Part shown: positions 57,098 to 64,000 of the stretch, one piece after another | Numbering within the stretch: the first letter of the stretch is position 1 | How the letters are laid out: each line of letters begins with the position of its first letter | Assembly (NCBI GenBank): GCA_963556695.1 | Contig: CAUWAG010000020.1 | Location: 2,604,001 to 2,668,000 of the forward strand | Direction of reading: 5' to 3' | Source: Anthostomella pinea | Lineage: Eukaryota; Ascomycota; Sordariomycetes; Xylariales; Xylariaceae | DNA length: 64,000 nucleotides | The notes under the pieces: generated by a model | What the model was told of the DNA's origin: nothing | Database searches by the model: none | The model's input: the letters and a program-made list of their open reading frames with translations, nothing else | Program-made: the position numbers and the translations under genes

Positions 57098-58859
57098 ATG
57101 GCATTGGCCACTGCATACAAGCAGTTCCTCGCTGCGCCAGATGCCTCTCTCCTGGCCGAGAATTCCACACTCCACTACATCACTACCACTACCAGCTTCA
57201 AAGGCCCCGCCGACATAATCAACCATGTCAACGCCTCGCGCAAACACCTCAAGGTCAAGAAGGAGGATTTCCTCTCGGCAATCGAAGCCCAGCATACCAT
57301 CGCCGTCGAGGTCGACACTACCCTGGAGTTTGTCGCCGGTGGCGGACCCTACCTTCCCGCCCTCGACGACAACTTTCTGGCAGATCGCACAGTCTATATT
57401 CCCATTGTATGTCCTGCGCTTCCGCCTTTGCCCGTCTACTAACCCTAAGATCCAGATGCACCTTGTCTACTTCGACGGCCACGGCAAGATTCTGCAGATC
57501 CGCCGCTCCTGGGACCAAGGCGCATTGCTGAAACAACTCGATATCATCGGCAAAACAGGCCGCAACTGGCCCATTCGCGACAGCACGGAGCAGATCAGGA
57601 TGATTCAGAACTGCGTCAAGACCTCCGACGGCGCCCGCCCCGCCCAAGGCACCACTCATGCCACTGACATGGCTACCCGCCCCCGCGACAACTCGACCAA
57701 CATCATGCGCGATCCTCACGCCTCCCTGTCCTTGTTTGCCCCTCGCGACGACGCTGACCAGAGCATTGCGGCCGTCATCTCCCCTAGAGGCGGGACTCGA
57801 CCGCGACAACGCGATTTCGCCGAGATCCTGGGCGACGAGCCCGTAGAAGCCCCGGTCTCCTCCCCCAGTGCTGGCCGCCAACGATCCGAGTCCCCAAGCA
57901 AGACTATCGCTCCCAAGGCTGGTGGTTCCAAGAAGTTTCAACCAAGTCGTCTGTTCGACACCGATCAGGTCGATCAGGTCGATGAGTCTCCCTACTCGCC
58001 TGGAAATGTCAAGTCCCCTGAGAGCCATTACCGCACGAACCCCAAGAAGTACAAACACTTTGAATTCGCCGACGGCTCTGATGCTCAAGACGCCCCGCGC
58101 CCTGGCAATGCCACTCCGCAGAAGACGAAGCACTCCAGCCAGTGGGATTTCGAGGACTTCGTTACTCCAGCCAAGTTGAACCGCTCCAAGTCTGTCCACC
58201 ACCGCAATGATCGTCACTGGGGAACCGAGGGTGACGAGGGCCAAGAGGAACCTGCACACAAACCTGCGCAAGCCAAGGCTCGCCGCGATGCTGAGACGCA
58301 CTTCGATTTCCTCGATGATGGTACCCCGAAGGGCAACCCCCGCGCCGCCCGCCCTCGAGGCGCGACACACAACACTGGATTGGGCTTGTACCAGAATAAC
58401 CTGTACGATGAGGACGAGCGCGACGAAGTACCTGCAGCAGAAGCACGAGCTCTAGGCGCCATCACGAACACCAACTTAAAGGACCGCGGTCGAGACTTCA
58501 ATTCCCACTGGGGTATGACGGACGACCCGTCTGCGACCAAGCCACAACGAAAGGCTCCTGTTGGTAATGAGCATAAGAAGGCTGTCAAGATGATGGATGC
58601 CAACTGGTCTTCCTACGAACACTCTCCTGTACACAAAGAGAATAAGCCCACCGCCTCGAAGAACGGCTCCGGAATGGGCCCAGACCGAGGCATCTCCATC
58701 GCCGGCGACGGCATGGGTGGTGGTAAGGGTTCCAACCGGGACTGGCTTTTCGGCGCCGGCGACGACGACGACGACCACAGCAGCCAGTCTACCAAGGCCG
58801 TGCCGGGCAGGAAGCAGGGTGCTGCTGCCAAGTCAGGTGGCTTCAACTGGGATTTCTAG
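57098..58859 (+). CDS. NTF2-like domain protein with disordered C-terminus
   Basis: Exons 57098-57406 and 57456-58859 encode 570 residues. The 49-nt intron has a perfect CTACTAAC branch site. Residues 1 to about 145 fit an NTF2/SnoaL-like cone fold: helices (A-Y-K-Q-F-L, I-I-N-H-V), then strands with E-F-V-A-G-G-G-P-Y-L-P and M-H-L-V-Y-F-D-x-x-G-K-I-L-Q-I-R-R-S-W-D-Q-G-A-L-L-K. The long remainder is polar and low-complexity, with recurring short aromatic-acidic motifs (H-F-E-F-A-D-G, Q-W-D-F-E-D-F, H-F-D-F-L-D-D-G-T-P, F-N-S-H-W-G-M-T-D, M-M-D-A-N-W-S-S-Y), ending G-G-F-N-W-D-F. These motifs could be docking sites. Function unknown. The stop codon lies only 16 bp before a 130-bp tandem repeat. 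Confidence 0.8.
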
Positions 58860-58875
58860 GCGACCCGGGATGCCG

Positions 58876-59273
58876 CCATGCGTTGACAGACGTCTTCACC
58901 AACGACGATTACACGATGCAACCAACGTTGCTTTTATTTGTTACGATGAACAACGCCTACATGTTGTCTATGAGTCATGAGCACCATAACCAGGAACACA
59001 AAACTCCATGCGTTGACAGACGTCTTCACCAACGACGATTACACGATGCAACCAACGTTGCTTTTATTTGTTACGATGAACAACGCCTACATGTTGTCTA
59101 TGAGTCATGAGCACCATAACCAGGAACACAAAACTCCATGCGTTGACAGACGTCTTCACCAACGACGATTACACGATGCAACCAACGTTGCTTTTATTTT
59201 TTACGATGAACAACGCCTACATGTTGTCTATGAGTCATGAGCACCATAACCAGGAACACAAAACTCCATGCGT
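58876..59273 (+). repeat. 130-bp tandem repeat, three copies
   Basis: Copies at 58876-59005, 59006-59135 and 59136-59265, followed by the first eight bases of a fourth. Copies are almost identical; one G-to-T difference (ATTTG to ATTTT) is seen in the third. The array starts 16 bp after the stop codon of the NTF2-like gene, so it lies in its 3' UTR or terminator. The unit is not a multiple of three; open frames through it are by-products. Confidence 0.95.
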
Positions 59274-60370
59274 CGAGTTGACGGGTGAGGGTATTTTGGA
59301 ATGCTGGCTTTGTGCCAGACTGACTTTCTCCGCCTGGTGTCAGTTTACACCAACCTTTGATGCGCACAGGCCTGCAAGTGCAAACAGGATATCAGAGGAG
59401 GACTTGTTCCGAATACATCCTCCCAGGGATGTAGGGACATGCATGTTGGCCTGTGCCTTTCCTCCTTTTCCAGTCTGGGCTGTACAATGAGTATTTCTTT
59501 TCAACTGTTACAGTATTCAAGATCCACCAGCAGGCTTTGTCTATTAGATACCTTTCCGACGTCTTAAAATTCGGGTGCAGCTTGATGCAACATCCCTCCA
59601 GGTTTTGGTTCGGGCCAGTCACTTTTGTGATTGTCTCGTAAAGAGGTAGATAATTGAAACTATCATGTGTCAACTAATGTTCTGATGGTTCCTCTTCGCC
59701 TGCGACTCTCTTGCATCGATAACACATTCATAGTGCCATAAGTACACTCAGCCCTTATAAGTCTCCGTTCGGCATGCGTCTATCAATCTTTAAATTCCAA
59801 TACTACATTAATATCAATGGAATAAGCATACTAAAGTAAGCAGGTTTAATCCAATAAGCCACCTTTTATGCTTATTCCAAAACGATTATTCTGCTTTCGA
59901 TAAATATACCCTTTGGTTGCCGAACCAGGGGTGTACGGAAACTACCAGAGGTTCAGTGTAGCTGCGCTTTGCTTGAAGAATACTATCGGTTCACCGTAAC
60001 AAATGTTCTTTATAAACCCCTCGATATCACTGATGTATATCACGTCTTTCAGCATCCCCCCCTCACCATCTCAATGTGTGTTTATAGGTGCCCTCTTCTA
60101 TTGGATAAGGACCGACAAACGTCGATGCCCAAGAAAGCAGGACCCGCTGAGAGCCCAAGACCAAAAGCAACAAATAGGTGGAAACGCCTTGCTTGCTTCC
60201 ATAGCTCATCGAGATCATGCCCATTAAATAACCGGACATTATTCACACGCGCCTCCCCTGGTGGTATCCTCGTCTATCAGGCAAAGAAACGTCGCATAAA
60301 GAAAGAGCACGATATATTGGCGCCAATTGGGCTTGATACAAAAAAGAAATTGAACACAGATGTCCCATCA
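59274..60370. other. Intergenic, no gene seen
   Basis: Contains an AT-rich block (59750-59900) with a 13-bp inverted repeat (59818-59830 / 59867-59879, TGGAATAAGCATA). The right end is the 3' flank of the permease gene. Confidence 0.5.
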
Positions 60371-62439
60371 TCAGCACATGAACTTGTAGAGCTTCTTCCA
60401 CCGCGGCCATCCCTTCATTTCCTCGGACTCCTGGGCGACTAGGATGGGCAGGTTGAAGTCGCGACGGCCCGTGTCGATGTCCATGTCGGCGAGGCGCACG
60501 AAGCCGGTGCCGTTCCAGAGGCGGTGGGCGGCGTAGAAGAGGATGACGACGGGGGCGGCGAGGTAGACGAGGAAGAAGCTCTTGGCCAGCTGGGCCGACG
60601 TCATGGTCTGGAAGCCGACGGGCCAGGCGCCGACCCAGAACTGCGCAATCAGCACCAGGATGTTGAAGACGAAGCCCAGCCACGACCCGGCGACGCCCAC
60701 CTGCGACTGGAAGGCCAGCTCGCTGACGCTGTGGCCGGCGCGCGCCCACGCCTGGCGGAACCGGATGTGCGCCAGGCAGATGGAGCCCCACGTGAAGACG
60801 GACGACAGGCCCGAGATGGCCACGAGCCAGTCGAGCACCTCGCCCTGCTCTTTGAGGTCGGCGAGGTAGGACAGCAGGCCTACCGAGGAGGCAAGGAGGA
60901 TGGCGACGAGGGGGCGGCCGCGGCGGTCGACGTAGGACAGGATGCGGGGCGCCTGGTTCTGGTCGGCCAGGGCGGCGATGGTGCGCGAGGCCCCGAAGAC
61001 GGACGAATTGCCGACCGAGAGCACGGCGATGAGGATGACGACGTTCATGATGGACGGCAGTACCTCAATACCGGCGTTCTCGATAGCGATGACAAAGGGC
61101 GAGGCGACGGCGGGGGCGCCCTCGGAGATGAGTAGTCGCGGGTCATTGTAGGGCACCAGCAGCCCGATGAGGGTCAGCGCCACGATGTAAAACAGCGTAA
61201 TGCGCCAAAAGACCTGCTTGATGGCCGTAGGCAGCGACTTGCGGGGGTTTGCCGTCTCAGCCGCCGCGAGGCCGACCAGCTCGGTGCCCGCAAAGGCAAA
61301 GGCGGCAGTGACGAAGACACTGCAGAGGCCCTTGAAGCCGTTGTGGAAGGCGCCCGGGTCCCTCCAGTAGAGCCCACCGATGTAGCCGCCGTCGGGCACG
61401 CCGCCGATATTGAGCACGATTCCTAGTAGTCTTGAGAGCAGAGGGGAAAACAAGTCAGCAAGCCCGAGCCGGAAGGGTAAGTGCCGTCTTACATGAAGCC
61501 GATGACAGCGGTGACCTTGACGATGGCAAATATGAACTCTGCCTCGCCGTAACCCTTGACGCCGAACAGGTTGATGACGACCACGGCGAGCAGGAATATG
61601 GTGACGAAGATGGCCTTGTCGATATTGGGGTTCCAATACGTGATGGTGATGGAGGCGGCGATGATCTCGAGCGGCAGTGCGACAAGCCACTGCAAGGCAT
61701 AGCTATCAAATAAATTAGTCACATGCCCAAGCCGGCGCCGTGTCCCCTAGGCGTAGGCGTAGGCGTAGGAGGGAGAAGAAGACGCACTTCCACCCCATGG
61801 CAAATCCCCACGAGGGATCCAGAAAGCGTGTCGAGTAGGCGGAGAAGGATCCGGCGACGGGAAACGACACGGCCAGCTCGCCGAGTGCCTGGACGGTGCA
61901 GTATAACATGCTGCCGATGAAGGAGTAGGCCAGTAGAATCGAGGCCGGGCCTCCGCTCTCGAGGGCGCGGCCCGAAGAGACGAACAGGCCGGTTCCTGTC
62001 GCACCACCCCAAGAGTCAGCAAGAGTCTGCCTCTTTTGATGCCATGCGCACCCATCCCGAACTCACCTATGGAGCCACCGATGGCAATCATCTGCAGGTG
62101 GCGGCCCTTGAGCTTGCGCGCCAGGTGCGACTGGGCGGTCTGCAGCGTGGCCTGGCGCATGTCGTAGTAGTGCGACTGCGCGCGGCGGCCGGCGAGCATG
62201 GACAGGTGCTGCGGGCGGGCAGGCCCGGCGGCGTGGAAATCGCTGAAGGGGTTCTTGGGGGTGATGCGCTGGTTGGGGTCGCGGCGAAAACCGTCGACAA
62301 GGCGGTCCAAGAAGCGCGGCGGCGTGGTCTCGTCGTACAGCGGCTCGCGCATGGTGTAGCTGCTCCCCGGTGCCAGCGAGCCTTCCTTGATGGGGAAGAT
62401 GTTCATCTCGATGTCGTGGCTGTACGATGGCGGCGGCAT
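60371..62439 (-). CDS. Amino-acid permease (AAT/GAP1-type)
   Basis: Four minus-strand exons, 62439-62067, 61995-61788, 61702-61493 and 61430-60371, encode 616 residues. It is a plasma-membrane proton/amino-acid symporter of the APC superfamily. A cytosolic N-terminus of about 110 residues leads to H-L-Q-M-I-A-I-G-G-S-I-G-T-G-L-F, the signature start of TM1. Later landmarks are G-F-A-M-G-W-N-Y at an exon join, F-A-G-T-E-L-V-G-L-A-A-A-E-T-A-N-P in the middle, and twelve hydrophobic segments in all. Introns 1 and 2 have normal sites. Intron 3 ends in AAG, required for the G-F-I-L-L-G-I-V join. Intron 2 contains a (GGCGTA)-like run. Start chosen at M-P-P-P-S-Y-S-H-D-I; an in-frame M follows 11 residues later. 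The GC-rich third-position bias is strong. Confidence 0.93.
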
Positions 62440-63291
62440 GTTGGGCACGTCTCTGGGTCCGCCTTGCGGGCGGGGAGGGCGGGGAGGGCGCGGAGGCGCT
62501 CTTGGGCTCGCGGTGTGCGATGCGGCCGGTCGTGAGGCATTGAACGGCCTGCGGTCAGTCGTGTGCGCGCAATCCTGCCGCCCTTGCGGTGCGCCGTTGG
62601 ACGCTCGCGATCGGTTGTCGTCGGACTGTGTCGTGGTTGTCGTCGCCAATGTCGTCGCCAATGTCGTCGTCGTCCGGTATGGTAGCGGCAATGTTGCTGC
62701 AACGGTTGTGCGACGGCGTGTCGTGTGCCGTGTGTCGTGTGTCGTGTGTGGTACGCAGGTTGTCAAGTACGTAGGTACCCGATAAGAATAGTAACCTGTG
62801 CTGTCGATCCGACGTTACCCTGTGCCACCCTGCCCTGCCTGCCACCTGCCACCTGCCATCATGATCCTGCCACCTAACCCGCCGTGTTCACCTTGGTCCT
62901 TGGCAATCCTGCCGGCCAGGCGGTCAGGCGGTCAGGACAGGTCCGTGACACAGCATCTTGATAGGTCGCTTTTGATGCCTGCTCAACTTGCTCACAGTTC
63001 TGTAGGTTAGAGGTTTAGACTGTCTTCATTCCAATAGAGGCCGTCGTCTATCAATTATAAGTGCTCCATGTGGGTATGCATTCGGCACCTACTTATTACA
63101 TACCTACATGTAAGTACTTAACCCAGGTAGTCGAAACTCGGGTAGTCGAGTACAGTGCACAGCGATAATCCTCACACAGTTTGTATACATCTCGACATTT
63201 GAGCTGGGCCAGGAAGAAACAATCAATCCACAAATCAGTAGCTACGAGTCTTGGTATACGGTTTGAGTCCGGCCCATAGCTCTTAGCTTGC
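62440..63291. other. Intergenic, permease promoter
   Basis: Upstream region of the permease and downstream of the mannosidase. GTGT-rich repeats at about 62690-62760 (GTGTC/GTGCC runs). No gene seen. Confidence 0.5.

Positions 63292-64000
<709 letters not shown>

Noticed and set aside
58876..59273. CRISPR array
   Set aside because: Copies are directly adjacent, 130 bp long and without spacers, and the genome is eukaryotic.
58883..59490. Repeated short proteins read through the 130-bp array
   Set aside because: The unit is not a multiple of three and the similar proteins simply come from the tandem repeat; no independent start context.

Overview
The window is nuclear DNA of a filamentous ascomycete, most likely a sordariomycete. 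The evidence is GC-rich coding exons broken by short introns (about 49-150 nt) with GTRNGT donors and CTRAC-like branch sites. The housekeeping proteins are typically fungal, and a Ty3/gypsy element carries the G-to-A/C-to-T decay expected of repeat-induced point mutation (RIP). Nothing suggests a bacterial operon. Each gene appears to have its own promoter.

Left part (1-11 kb): a small Rieske [2Fe-2S] protein (minus) is divergent from V-ATPase subunit H. These are followed by mitochondrial methylmalonate-semialdehyde dehydrogenase, an F-box protein and a secreted/membrane-anchored histidine-acid-phosphatase-like protein that seems to lack the second catalytic motif. From 11 to 21 kb the sequence is gene-poor. 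It holds the remains of an MFS transporter and of a CFEM-domain secreted protein, a likely 53-residue Cys-containing protein with its own TATA box, and one doubtful gene at 20.2-21.0 kb.

Middle (21-44 kb): a Cys/His-containing conserved-looking protein, a DUF962/Mpo1-like ER protein, then an AT-rich block interrupted by a complete but dead 6.47-kb LTR retrotransposon. The element has a 5-bp target duplication, and its primer-binding site is complementary to its own LTR (Tf1/sushi-type self-priming). After it come RNA polymerase II subunit Rpb7, an open frame cut by one stop codon, a doubtful membrane-protein ORF, about 4 kb without recognisable genes, and a mitochondrial-looking lysine 2,3-aminomutase-like radical SAM protein whose last intron contains a run of 25 C.

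Right part (44-64 kb): an unrecognised 691-residue protein with a 1-kb intron, the vacuolar sorting receptor Vps10, a 49-bp inverted repeat, an NTF2-like-domain protein followed directly by three copies of a 130-bp tandem repeat, an amino-acid permease, and the 3' end of a GH47 alpha-mannosidase running off the window.

Several genes belong to the endomembrane/vacuole system (V-ATPase H, Vps10, Mpo1-like, GH47, amino-acid permease), but they are scattered and I do not infer a functional cluster. I found no clear new multi-gene system. The most unusual items are the 130-bp triplication, the 49-bp inverted repeat, the small Cys protein, the modified acid phosphatase and the self-priming retroelement.
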